Source: Cristatella mucedo (taxonomy: Eukaryota; Bryozoa; Phylactolaemata; Cristatellidae). Taken from it: a stretch of 64,000 nucleotides of DNA. The translations under genes and the position numbers were made by a program. This document shows positions 21,435-32,094 of this stretch, one piece after another (within the stretch, counting starts at the first letter, position 1; each line of letters begins with the position of its first letter). A model generated the notes under the pieces. It saw only the letters and a program-made list of their open reading frames with translations. It was not told the origin of the DNA and did no database searches. The stretch spans positions 187,501 to 251,500 of the forward strand of contig WPIO01000205.1 in NCBI GenBank assembly GCA_009760855.2, read 5' to 3'.

Positions 21435-23635
21435 GATAATATAATAATATTATTGCACTTGATAAAGCGCCCTCAGAGAACTTAATCTCTTTCTAGGCGC
21501 TTTACATTTGCTGCAAAGTGATACGCAATAGAATAGTAAGTAAAATCATGCTTGAAAAACAAACAAAATGAATAACATGGTTAGGGGTTACATGCACTGG
21601 GTCAGCATGCAAATGTGGTTAGTGGCAGCATGAACAGTGTCAGCACGCATAAGCACATCGAGGACGAATCACAAGGACCCACTAAATGCTGTCCTAAATA
21701 GGTATGTTTTTAAGTTTCTTTTAAATGTGGTCAGGTCAGGGGATGTTCTGATGCAGGTCGGGAGGGAGTTCCAGGCTGTGGGAGCATACGAGCTAAATGC
21801 ACGGTCTCCAAAGGATTTAAGGTTTGTACGAGGTATTTCTAGACTGTTGGATTCCGAAAAGCGAGTGGTACGATGCTTTGCCTGATAGGGTAGTATCTCT
21901 GAAAGATAGGCTGGAGCCATAGAATGAAGAGACCTAAAAGTGAGCGACAAAACCTTGAAGTCAATCCGTTGCTTGACTGGTAACCAGTGCAGGTCGGCGA
22001 GAAGTGGAGTAATGTGGCAACTGCGACGCTCACGACAGACAAGCCTAGCTGCAGAGTTTAGCACCAGCTGCAATCGCCTGATCGCACATGCTGGTAGGCC
22101 AGTAAGCAGTGAGTTGCAGAAGTCGAGACGAGATGTCACGAATGCATGGACCAACTTGGACGTGGTATCCTTATCTAAACAAGCCCTAATTTTAGCAATG
22201 TTATGAAGCTGAAAATAGGCTGATTTGACCGTGGAGCTGATGTGGTCGTCTAACGAGAGGTCGCTTTGGAATATGACACCTAGATTTCGAGCTGATGCAA
22301 CTGGAGATATGCTGGCAGAGCCAATTTTGAAAGTCAGATTTTCCAATTTCTGAATAACACTAGGTTTGCCCATAACTAGTAAGTTAGTTTTATCATCGTT
22401 TAGTTTTAGAAAATTTGCTGCCATCCATGATCGGATGTCATCAATGCATGCAGCAAGTGAGTTGAGAGAATTTGAGGTGCTCGAAGGCTGGGAGGGATCA
22501 AAGCAAAGGTACAACTGAGTGTCATCCGCATAGAAGTGAAAGCCTAGATTGTGCTTGGCAATCACATCAGCGAGAGGGAGAGTATAAACGGTGAAAAGGA
22601 CCGGACCTAGCACAGAGCCCTGAGGTACTCCATATTTTAGAGGTACTTCAGATGATCTTTGTCCATTCACGTCAACACTCTGGAGTCTCCCACTGAGATA
22701 GGACCTGAACCACTGCAGAGCAGTGCCAGTGATGCCCAGGCGAGATGAGAGGCGCTCTAGAAGTACTTTGTGATCGATGGTATCAAAAGCTGCCGAAAGA
22801 TCGAGCAAAACAAGAAGAGACACTCTACCCATGTCTGCATTCCTAAGTAGGTCGTTGTATACCCGAAGCAATGCTGACTCTGTGGAGTGATTAGCTCTAA
22901 AGCCAGACTGGAACTTACTAGCAAGGTGTGAGGTTTCGATATACGAGTTCAGCTGGTCTGCCACGACCCGTTCCAGTGTCTTTGATAGGAATGGTAGAAG
23001 GGAGACTGGGCGGTAGTTGCTTAAGTTCTCTTGGTCTAGTGTAGCTTTCTTGAGAAGTGGCCTGACTACAGCTTTTTTGAAAGGTGCTGGGACCTGACCT
23101 GAGGCTAATGACATATTAATGATGTTGGTTATGCATGGCAGCAGCAGATCAATGCAACGTAGGAGCAGGACAGTGGGAATAGGGTCCAGTGGACTTGTTG
23201 TCTTCTTTGATTGAGATACGAGCTTTAGGACTACATCACTGGTGACCTGTTTAAATGCAGACATTGAGGCGCAGCCAGGAACCGAGGAACAGCATTCTAG
23301 TGGGAAGGTTGTCATCGCAGGGATGGATTCCCTGATTTTGTCTATCTTCTGCACAAAGAATCGAGAAAAGCGATCGGCTAGATCATCACAAGGATCATCT
23401 GGTAAGGAGCTAACCTGGGAACGGTTGAGGAGATGGTTTATTGTCGACATCAGCATTTTTGGATTGTGCATCTGTGATTCAACAATGTTTCTATAGAAGC
23501 TAGACTTAGCCTTTGCTAGGATCGATTGGTACGACCTACAGTAGTCTTCATATGCATGTCGATGGATAGTTAGTCCGGATCTTTTGTATGCCTTTTCAAG
23601 AATAACCTGTTTGGCCGATTGGTTCTGCCTACTTT
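21435..23635 (-). mobile_element. LINE-A, 5'-truncated copy with intact reverse transcriptase frame
   Basis: Minus strand. Reading from about 23625 to the stop at 21669 the frame is uninterrupted, about 650 codons. Motifs in order: KKAVVRPLLKKATLD, LSNYRPVSLLPFLSKTLERV, KFQSGFRANHSTESALL, LVLLDLSAAFDTIDHKVLL, YGVPQGSVLGPVLF, FHFYADDTQLYLC (catalytic YADD at about 22521-22532) and the C-terminal LHWLPVKQRIDFK and PTAWNSLPTC. The order and wording fit the L2/CR1 group. The 3' UTR and hairpin tail lie at 21440-21660. It lacks the endonuclease, so it is not autonomous, but it is the youngest-looking copy here. Confidence 0.93.
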
Positions 23636-24189
23636 TTTTTTATTTGCAAAATTTCACATATTCATACCTCCATAAAGCCACCTTTGACTAAAGCAAGTGT
23701 TGTTGAGTCTAAACCTGTGACATCCCTCAAGAAATGTTTCAGGGTTTTCATAAAGGAAGTGGATACCTTATTTGATTCAAATAAAAAAGCTCATCACCCG
23801 AAGATCCTATACTATCCCCTCACATATACTGTGTCTTTACTGGCTGTAGACTTAATACAGCCATATTTTGGGTTAATTATGGTTCTCTGAAGAAAGAAAT
23901 TGACTGTTCCAAAGTCTTTCAAATCGGCCATCGTTTGACCAATATCTGAAAACCTAGATTGGTTTTGGAGGTCCTAGGAAACTATTGCATAGTATCCATT
24001 CTTTTTTGTGTGGCCAATATCCTCTAAAATATATCTATATCTATATCTATTTGTGTGGCCAATATCCTCGAAAAGCAGATTGTCGCTAAGCAGCTTGTCG
24101 CTAAGCAGATTGTCGCTAAGCAGCTTGCAGATCAGATCGCACCGACAGGAGACTGAACTGTTGGACAAATTTCTGTGGGGAATCCTTTA
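23636..24189. other. Intron 2, unassigned with small tandem repeats
   Basis: TGTGGCCAATATCCTC occurs at about 24009 and 24055. A 15-bp unit CAGATTGTCGCTAAG (with variants) is repeated about four times at 24084-24124. A 68-codon frame at 23684-23890 has no motif I know. Confidence 0.45.
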
Positions 24190-24302
24190 ACAGCACTCCA
24201 CTGAACTGCTCTTCCTTAACGACACTGCCCTAGTGCTGCTTGATCTATCAGCTGCATTTGACACTATTGATCACGATATCCTACTTAAACGACTGAGAAC
24301 AA
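24190..24302 (+). mobile_element. Short LINE reverse transcriptase fragment
   Basis: ALVLLDLSAAFDTIDHDILL is a reverse transcriptase motif of the L2/CR1 group, distinct in wording from LINE-A and LINE-B here. Confidence 0.7.
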
Positions 24303-24327
24303 CGATGTTTCAAATCATGCACGTCCT

Positions 24328-24485
24328 TTATGGCACTGGAGGTAAGGTGCACGCTCTTTACGACCGAGGTCGTGGGTTCGAGTCCTGCAGTAGGCGATTC
24401 TTCATTGCCCGCTGAAAACGGTGGTAGTAGCCGTGAAAGGCTCTACTGCTGCATTACAAACGAGGCTGTTAAATCACCCAATATG
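24328..24485 (+). mobile_element. SINE-1 copy
   Basis: GGTCGTGGGTTCGAGTCCTG (B box), then the GGTGGTAGTAGCCGTGAAAG body and GAGGCTGTTAAATCA end. Confidence 0.75.
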
Positions 24486-24814
24486 CCTGATCATGTGCAA
24501 TCTGTGTATGAAATGGTGCTTGCACCTCGTCAAGTACGCTGGTCCCATGTTGAGTTCCACTATGGTCTGTTCACGGTCCTTTGTATATCTCCATTTGTAT
24601 AAAGCCTCTCGGAAATTTCGATTCGGGCCCATGGGATCGCCTATCACTTCTGTTCTGGCGATACCCAGCGTACTTGTCTTTAAACCATCGGAATCCAGCT
24701 AGCCATCTCGTTCGATCCTTGCATAAGAGCAGGGACTGTCCACCATGGTGGTCGGCTAAAATATTTTCCAACTCCCTTGTTCTGTCTGGGCTAGTGCTAT
24801 ACTAGTGTAATTCA
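24486..24814. other. Intron 2, nothing assigned
   Basis: No motif recognised. Confidence 0.4.
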
Positions 24815-25155
24815 GTTTTGGCTCAGCCACCGGAAATGCCATTAAGCCTCTGCAACTGGTGATGAAGATGTCTGCTAGATTAGCCAATAAAACTCAATGG
24901 TTCAGTCACATGTATGTCCTTCGGAGAAGTAATGGCTTTCGATTGATCAATAGATGCAGAGTGAAATTCTCACCCTGGCCCAAAAAAGGCCCGCCATGGC
25001 TTGGCTGCATACCTAGCTGGACTGCTGCACCAGTTTCAGCCTCCCAGTGTCTCCAGGCTCTATATTGACAATAAATTACCGATCCATTCCTCTGCTTAAA
25101 GACTGTGGGCGAAAGAAGCTATAGCTCTGCAGGTCCTTGACTGTGGAGCTCACTG
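24815..25155 (+). mobile_element. LINE-B fragment, decayed
   Basis: Codons resembling AARLV, HGLAAYLAGLLHQFQP and GDRSYSSAGP can be followed across frameshifts. Confidence 0.65.
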
Positions 25156-25221
25156 CCTGTTTAGCTCCAAGCTTCGTGCTCCAGGCTTCGTGCTCCGAGA
25201 TTCCTGCTCCAAGCATCTACA

Positions 25222-25316
25222 TTAATAATAGTAATAATACACTTGATAAAGCGCCCTCAGAGAACTCAATCTCTCTCTAGGCGCTTTACATTTGCTGCAA
25301 AGGAAACACCATCGGA
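25222..25316 (-). mobile_element. LINE-A tail, tail only
   Basis: ACTTGATAAAGCGCCCTCAG, the matching GGCGCTTTACATT arm and an AATAATAGTAAT start. Confidence 0.8.
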
Positions 25317-25330
25317 TGGTATATATTTGT

Positions 25331-25466
25331 ATATATAATTTACTTGTATAGCACCCCAAGAGAACTTAGTCTCTATTCTAAGCGCTTTACATATGCTCTG
25401 GGGCTCGAGCTCGCGACCGCAGCCAGATCTTGGGCGAGCACCTTAACCACTGTACCAAACCAGCTC
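25331..25466 (-). mobile_element. SINE-2 copy
   Basis: Minus strand TGGTTTGGTACAGTGGTTAA head to CTATACAAGTAAATTATATA end. Confidence 0.8.
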
Positions 25467-25735
25467 GGCCAGCTTCGAGCTTCCTGTGCCAGCTTTTGCT
25501 AGTGCTTAGGTCTGCTATGTCCGGCTTGTCCACGCATCGCCAGCTATGCTTGATTGAGCTGCTGCATCCAGTGCGAGGCACACAGTCTTTTACGTGTGCA
25601 GCTGCTGGTCGCCTGTTTGAGCTCTGAGCCCAGACAGCTGCTGTTGCTCGACCTGGGGCGCTCACTGGGGTTTAGGCTGGAGAAATGTTGAGTGGACAAA
25701 AAGAAATATGATTCGTTTGTCCTAATAGAAGCCTA

Positions 25736-25853
25736 GCATCACTCTAATATAACAGAATCTCGATCCGGGCGCTTCACATTCCAGCCGAAGGGCTCGAGCC
25801 CACGACATCGGTCATCAGATGCATTCACCCTGGGCCAAACCAGTGGTGGAAGC
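25736..25853 (-). mobile_element. SINE-2 copy, old
   Basis: GGGCTCGAGCCCAC and GGGCGCTTCACAT anchors remain on the plus strand. Confidence 0.55.
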
Positions 25854-26141
25854 TCTGAAAGGGAAGGCCTAGAGAGAGGGCAGGCAGCACTGGAGAGGGG
25901 GTAGCAGGGGGAAAGGGAAGGGCGATCGAAGGATTGGTGTTGCCATTGAACTTGATTCTTGCAAGGTGTTTGTTTTTTGTCCATCTGCCCTTGTCTAATA
26001 CACTCGTCTTGCTCATCTGCCCATGTCTGATGCTGGTAGACTCTGCGGCACGTTTCTAGATCTCTGCTTCTGTCTCAGCTTATCTCGTTCATGCAAAGGA
26101 TTCGTCAACTAGTGCTTTAATCAAGTTATTATTGATCAAGA

Positions 26142-26453
26142 ATGTTTGATTTCAATATTCCAATAATCTGCTTTGGGGTTTGTTACATTTGGAAACAAGA
26201 TAACGACCCCAAGCACACTGCCATAGCCAATGACGAATACTTGACGAATCCTTTTTTGGTGCTTGTGAACTGGCTCAGCCAGTCGCCTTATTTGAATCCC
26301 ATAGAGCGCCTATGGAGCGATATCGAAAGGTGGCAGGTGCAGGGTGTTCCAGTAGCCGACCTCTCCAGAGAAACTCAGGCAGGCTCCGTGGAATGCGCTG
26401 CAGCAGAAGAGACAACCCCCAGATGCTCGTGGCTTGTATGCTTGGCCAGATAA
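26142..26453 (+). mobile_element. Tc1/mariner-type transposase fragment
   Basis: The frame reads CYIWKQDNDPKHTAI and later NWLSQSPYLNPIERLWSDI. These are the second Asp block and the Glu block (PYLNPIE) of a DD34E transposase. The N-terminus and the inverted repeats are not seen, and the frame breaks after the Glu block. Confidence 0.88.
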
Positions 26454-27108
26454 AGATCATAAAGCATCGTGGTGGAACGAGTAAAAACTAAACGCATACA
26501 TATACCAACAGTATATGCTTTGGTTTGGCACTGTCTGTAAGTAAATATTTTCGCATGCTAGGCATAACCTTAATTAGGCGTGGCATTGTAGAATGCCGTT
26601 CTTACCCGAACGAATTTACAGCTGCAGCAGGTTCGGCCATAATGCGTACAGGACATTTCTGCTCCGCCTCGGTGTCAATCCACCAACATTGCGGTCAAAT
26701 CTTGTCTTGCAGACATATGGTCACATGTACAGCGAGAAGGGTGTATTCTCTATTTATGCGTGTCTCGGGAGAACGTTATTCTCGAACCCACTGCATTAAT
26801 ATTAGCTGTATAGTAAGCCAGCCCCCCCCCCTGAAGACCCACGAGCAGATTCTGCTTATGCATCTTTATCAGTTATTTAAGGCAAGCGAAGCAAAGCTTG
26901 TTCAGTTTCAGCCATACGATTGCATGTTGCAGCTGCATATGCAAATTATTAAATTATCTCCCCTCCCCTGTTGACACGACACTCATTATTGCTGTACCAC
27001 CCTAGTAGCACTATTAATCTTAAAGCGGGCAAAATTTAAGCCTGTGTGACTCTGAAGGACTGGCCGTAAAACTTAACTAGCGACAAACCAAAATATAGGC
27101 ATCGATGT
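26454..27108. other. Intron 2, nothing assigned
   Basis: A 149-codon frame at 26525-26974 has no recognised motif. Confidence 0.4.
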
Positions 27109-27200
27109 GCAAGAAGGGCAGCCACCAGCAGGATTTGAACGTAGGACTTGAAGTGCCAGAATCTGTGACACTAACCTACTCTAGGCCACCCGGTTGGCCC
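27109..27200 (-). mobile_element. tRNA-like sequence, third SINE type
   Basis: Minus strand GGGTGGCCTAGAGTAGGTTA resembles an A box region and ACGTTCAAATCCTGC a B box. It does not fold as a clean tRNA and differs from SINE-1 and SINE-2. Confidence 0.45.
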
Positions 27201-27214
27201 TTGTTTCTCTCTTG

Positions 27215-27700
27215 CAATGTAATGTAACATATCTTCGACTGTTACTCCACAAAGCCATAAAGACTATGTAGTTGTTACGAAGGAGAGTCTTGCATAGCGC
27301 ACTCACAGCCTAAGCGGCTTTCGGTATGCACTCGGTAGCCAACAGACTTTGTCTCACGCAACAAAGAGAAAGTGGGAAGCATAGCAGAGCAGTTGAGTTA
27401 GTGAGTAGCATAGAAGTAGCAGCTCAGGACCGCTGAAAAGGATGTGCCATAGTCGGCAGCAGGAGAGTGGTTGTCGTTGCGCAAGAATTGTGGAAGTGAG
27501 TTCCACAGTCTAGGACTTGCAGAGCTAAAGCTTCTGTCGCCAACGGTCTTTAAGTGGACGAATGGGACAGCTAATTTATTGTCCACACAGGACCTGAGGG
27601 CGCGAACAGGCTGAAACTGATGCAGCAGTTCAGCTAGGTACGAAGGAGCCAAGCCGTGGCAGAGGGCCTTATGGGTCAGCGTAGGAACTTGCACATAGCA
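27215..27700 (-). mobile_element. LINE-B 3' end
   Basis: The minus strand frame reads LAPSYLAELLHQFQPVRALR and PRLWNSLPQFLRNDN and ends in the GGAGTAACAG terminus and ACATTACATT repeats at 27217-27235. Confidence 0.88.
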
Positions 27701-27712
27701 TTTATCCAGTGG

Positions 27713-27810
27713 CTTCTAAATCTCTATTCAGGCGCTTCACATACGCCTCTGAGCTCAACCTCAGCCAGACCTTTGTTGGTGCGAGCACCTTAACCGCTGG
27801 ACCAAACCCC
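27713..27810 (-). mobile_element. SINE-2 copy, tail truncated
   Basis: Joins LINE-B directly; head and B box region visible on the minus strand. Confidence 0.7.
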
Positions 27811-27897
27811 TGCAATATGTACCCATGCCTTTGATCCTCCATTAGTAAGTAGATTGAAGTGAAAGATTTAGATGCAGATATGCTTCCTTCTTTCCAG

Positions 27898-28080
27898 ATT
27901 CCCTGCACCTGGCTAGCTACCAGGTAAACAAGAAGACTGACGTCAACAAGCACAAGCATTTCATCTGTGAGCTGCTCGTCAATGAGTTGCCGTCGTACTA
28001 TGCCTTTGACACGGAGGAGCGGCGCGACTCATTCGTGTTTTTCTTGCAAACGCAGAAGCGGCTGCAAGACGACATCACGG
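27898..28080 (+). CDS. Docking protein exon 3: second half of PH domain (residues 69-129)
   Basis: The acceptor CTTCTTTCCAG is strong and the donor is ACGG|GTGGGT. The exon is phase 1 at both ends. It encodes a segment with KHKHFICELLVNELPSYYAF (middle and late beta strands) followed by DTEERRDSFVFFLQTQKRLQ, the C-terminal amphipathic helix of a PH domain. The near-invariant tryptophan of that helix appears to be Phe114 here. A LINE-A 3' end begins only about 50 bp beyond the donor. Homology to the PH domains of IRS/DOK-type proteins is judged from pattern, not alignment. Confidence 0.85.
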
Positions 28081-28129
28081 GTGGGTGTGACATCACGTGA
28101 CTCCGCCTCATTTCTGCTGTTGCCACATG

Positions 28130-28790
28130 ATAATGACGATGATGACAATAATAATAATAATAACAATAAGACATTGGTGTAGCAGTCTCAGAGAACTAAA
28201 TCTCTTTCTTGGTACCCTGCGCTGTAAATGAAGCAATGTCAATTTGTTGGTGATAACATGAGCAGTGTCAGCTCGAATAAGCACACGAAGGACAATCCAC
28301 ACAGTCGAAGCCAGTGCCCCAAGAAACAGAAGCTTATTTTTTTTATTCAGCTTATTTAGCTTATTCTTAAATTGTGTCCAGTCGGGGATGTTGCAGATGC
28401 TAGCATGTAGAGAGTTCCTTAGGCTTAGGTTAGGCCTACAAAAAGAAAAGCGAGTCTCCATGGATTTGAGCAAAACTAATTGACTTGAATCAGAGGAGTG
28501 GTGGTACCTTGCTTAGCCTTATTGGGATGTAGTTCAGATTGAAGAGTGGTGTACTAATAATAAGAATAATAATAATAACAGCAATGAGACATTTTTATAC
28601 CACCTCAAGGGATCCTTTTCTAGGAACTTTACATATGCTGGATAGTAAGCATTTCAGTTGGTTAGTGATAGCGTGTCAAGTGTCAGGACACATAAGCACA
28701 CAAAGAACGATTCAAGTGGACAGGGCAAAATGGTACTATCACATTTGTGACATTGGCGGCAGGCAAACCTAGCTGGAGAGTTTTGCATCA
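28130..28790 (-). mobile_element. LINE-A 3' ends, two diverged copies
   Basis: 28130-28520 and 28554-28790 each start with an AATAATAATAA tail on the plus strand, then CTCAGAGAAC or CTCAAGGGAT hairpin remnants and 3' UTR text (GTGTCAGNNCGNATAAGCACAC). They lie just after the exon 3 donor. Confidence 0.65.
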
Positions 28791-29647
28791 ATGAGTTTTT
28801 TGTTGCTCAGGCAGTCATAGGGCTACACTTCGGGAAATATATTGCTATTTTGTTTTTATGCCTGACCTTTGTTAATACTCAAAAGCATGCCAATGTGCTG
28901 TGAGTAATGTGTGTATGTGAACAATGTATGTATGTGAGCAGTGTGGGTGTAGAGCAAGCTTTTTGCAGCTCTTTTCTGATTAGTGGTGATCGGTACAGCA
29001 GTAGTGCCGGCTGCAGTGGTGACAGCAGTGACTGTGATGCCACGGTGGTTGCAGTACACTAGCTTCTGATGTTGGCTGTGTCTATACCCTATGATTGCAT
29101 GTCGCTGGATTGGGATGGTGTGATTTGGACATCTGAGGATGGCCACCGCTCCCTTGTTGGTTCAGTTTCTCAGTGCATGTCTCCTGAGCTGGTAAGTGAC
29201 AAATCGATGTCAAGTAGCACAGAGTGCAACTACTCACAGCCTCAAAACCTCAAGAAAAGCTGTAATGTTTAGACAGAACACTTGGGTCAGCCGAACCTTG
29301 TTATGTTCAGATGAAATATTGGTTGCTTATCAGATGTTGCGGTGCTCCTATAAGTCCTGATCTATTTGTGGATAATTGATTATAGTGTAAAACAATCTGA
29401 CATATTTATTAGTCATATACTCCATCTGAGCTGTACTCTTCATGACAACAGTTTCAGACATTCAATGTAGAAGCATCTGGCTTCATTTTAGTGCAAATAT
29501 CTACAGGTATATGAGAACCTGAGCAATAGTGCTTAGTTTAGGGTTATGTTAAAGGTTCTCCATCGTGCACTAATGGGAGTGTTATTGTAGATTCACTGAC
29601 CTTTCAAAACTGTAAACATGTTAATAATCTACCGTTCAAATCTTTAA
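28791..29647. other. Intron 3, nothing assigned
   Basis: A frame at 29069-29190 ends at a consensus GAGCTG|GTAAGT donor but its phase does not fit exons 3 and 4; see rejected items. Confidence 0.4.
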
Positions 29648-30418
29648 GGGAAAATGCCAAGAAAATGCTTATAAAATTTGTCCGACAATCGAATCTTTCT
29701 TTAGTGTACCTTTCGAAGGACAAATATGTTAGAACTGGGATCGGAAGTTCTGACGACTTTCGCATGAAAGAAAAATGGTTATGCAAAGCATGTCTAGTCC
29801 CGATGTAAACCGGAAGCAAGATATCAACAAATAACAAATTTACCGACCTCTGCATCATATACGACTTGTGTACTTGAACAATTTCTGATTTCGGCTGGAT
29901 ACACTTGGCTGGATACGCCATCAAACGTCCTGGAGATTTATTTTTCGTAATCATGGACCTATAGAGCAAAGTATATCCAACCGAAATCAGAAGATTGTTT
30001 TGCGTCGTTCAAAATATGTACAGTTGAACTCTCATTTCAAATTTCACTCCGATACGTGAAGTATTAGAGTCATTGAATTTGCAAGGCACAAACCTACGCT
30101 ACAAATGAAACTGTATACAATTCACAATAATGCACCTCAACAAGCTTCATGAATGTATCTCGATCTACCAAGGTTCGACAAATCGGGATACAAGTCGCAT
30201 ATGATGCAGAGGTCGGTAAATTTGTTACTTGTTGATATCTTGCTTCCGGTTTACATCCGTGTTAGACGTCCTTTGCATAACCATTTTTTCTTTCATGCGA
30301 AAGTCGTTAGGACTTCTGATCGCAGTTCTAACATATTTGTCTTTCGAAAGGTACCCTAAACAACAATTCGATTGTCGGTCAAGTTTTATAAGTATTTTCT
30401 TGACATTCTCCCTGAGCA
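29648..30418. repeat. Large inverted repeat, arms of about 230 bp
   Basis: The left arm (29648-29873) and the reverse complement of the right arm (30187-30418) agree closely. Shared segments include CATGAAAGAAAAA, CCGGAAGCAAGATATCAACA and AATTTACCGACCTCTGCATC. The spacer of about 310 bp holds a second, smaller inverted pair (TTCTGATTTCGGCTGGATA at 29881 and its complement at about 29970). It could be a foldback or MITE-type element. Confidence 0.85.
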
Positions 30419-31221
30419 TGCAATAAAAACAAGTAAGTAAAAATTGTAAATGAATTTATATTACATGCATGTATAATGCATCTTTATCTTCAACTGAAGT
30501 AGCACCATCACGTTTTACGAGCCACCAGCTTTATTGGCATCGTTGTCGTGCAAACTAAGGGTGGTATACCTCTCTATAGGTCTTACGAACACAAAATAGT
30601 TAGCCCCCCTGAGGTACCATGAGCCACCTTGAGTTCAAAATCTATTCTGAACCCTGTTTTATGTGAGGTGGAACTTGAATTGCACTGTAAAACAAATAGG
30701 CAAAGAAATCAAGTGCAAATTAAATAATGCTGTTCTCAGTATCTTTTCCAGAAAAGTTTTCCTCATCCTTGAACAATATTTTATTTATATCTTATTCACA
30801 TTAGCCTTCAGTGTTCAGGCGAGAGATTAGTTTGCACAGTACACAAGCAGCTGCTGGTGTCATAGCAGTCTACTGAATATTTAAGTATTTTTTAAATGTT
30901 TACTTTATAGTATCACATACAAGTTTCTGAAATTTGTTTAATGTTGCTGTTGTTCGGATTTACGCACTGTTGGTGCAGTGTTCGTTAGCATCGTTGTGGT
31001 GTCACCAGGGCAAGGTGGCCTTGTTAGCATTGGCTGTGGCGGCATATTTGTGCTCACGTGCGTACATACGTATATGTGTGTGTGCGTGTTTGTATGTGTG
31101 TTTGTGTGCACGTGCGTGTGTGTGCTTGTTTGTGTGCGAGAGATTAAGCAAGATGTCAAGGTATGTCGTCATTGATATTTAGCAGAACCAAGTCATTAAT
31201 AATTGGGCAACATGTTATCAG

Positions 31222-31224
<3 letters not shown>
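30419..31224. other. Intron 3, nothing assigned except GT-rich tract
   Basis: Positions 31070-31140 are GT-rich. Otherwise AT-rich unique-looking DNA. Confidence 0.4.
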
Positions 31225-31277
<53 letters not shown>

Positions 31278-31285
31278 ATATACAT

Positions 31286-31325
<40 letters not shown>

Positions 31326-31350
31326 ACACATATATGTATTATGTATTATA
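31225..31350. repeat. (TA)n/(CA)n compound microsatellite
   Basis: Long TA blocks with short ACAC blocks. Confidence 0.95.
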
Positions 31351-31713
31351 TGTATGTTATCAGAAAAGAGGAATTGGAACTTGTGGTTTTTCATCTTAAC
31401 AACGATCGTGCAAAAATGAAACCACCAGAGAAAGAACGTTAACACTAGAAAACTGCATTCTAGTGCACGTGGCTGTACTCGGACTTATTGTTGAGTATCA
31501 AGCAGTAGCTCAATGCTCTGTCTACAGACGATCCAATCATTGGCATTTTTCAAAGAGAAACATTAGTGGAGTTTTCTCGATTCGTCTAGTAGTGCACAGC
31601 AGATAGGTGCTGCTATCTATCTAAAGTACAGTCTGTTTGCAGCAGTGAAGCGAGCATTTTTCCGAAAATTCATGAATCTGGATGATTAGCTTGCTTGACC
31701 ACCAATTGGTGAG
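31351..31713. other. Intron 3, nothing assigned
   Basis: No motif recognised. Confidence 0.4.
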
Positions 31714-31890
31714 TTGTAATGGCACACCAGATAGGGCGGCGGCTTGTCACAACTTCGGTCCCGAGGTTGTGGGTTCGAATCCTGTCGTGGGTGACTCTTT
31801 ATCAACACCGCAAGTGGTGGTGATAGCCGTAAAGGCTCTTCTGTTGCTATACAAAAAGAGGCTGTTAAATCAACTAATATTTTACTTTAA
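31714..31890 (+). mobile_element. SINE-1 copy, complete
   Basis: AATGGCACACCAGATAGGGC head, GGGTTCGAATCC B box, GGTGGTGATAGCCGTAAAGG body and GCTATACAAAAAGAGGCTGT end. Confidence 0.88.
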
Positions 31891-32094
31891 TGGTAGACGA
31901 GATCTAGCTGACCCCTTCTCACCAATGTGCTTTGTCGGCCATTGATTTTAGGTGCTACCCTAACTGCTGCAACTCAGAAGCTACAAGTAAGAGCAAACTA
32001 CTACTGGCTCATATTCTGATTGTGGCTAAACTGCAACTGACCAGACACAACCTCATCGTCAGTGTCAGTAGAGTAACGTGGCCACATGGCTGTC

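Noticed and set aside
29046-29192. Exon-like frame ending GAGCTG|GTAAGT in intron 3 (SLDWDGVIWTSEDGH)
   Set aside because: Its donor is phase 0 while exon 4 needs phase 1, and a stop lies just upstream of its only open part. It may belong to nothing or to an unrelated transcript.
30153-30359. Open frame MMQRSVNLLLVDILLPVYIR repeated in both arms near 30 kb as a gene
   Set aside because: The similarity is explained by the inverted repeat; the frames are short and lack start and splice context.
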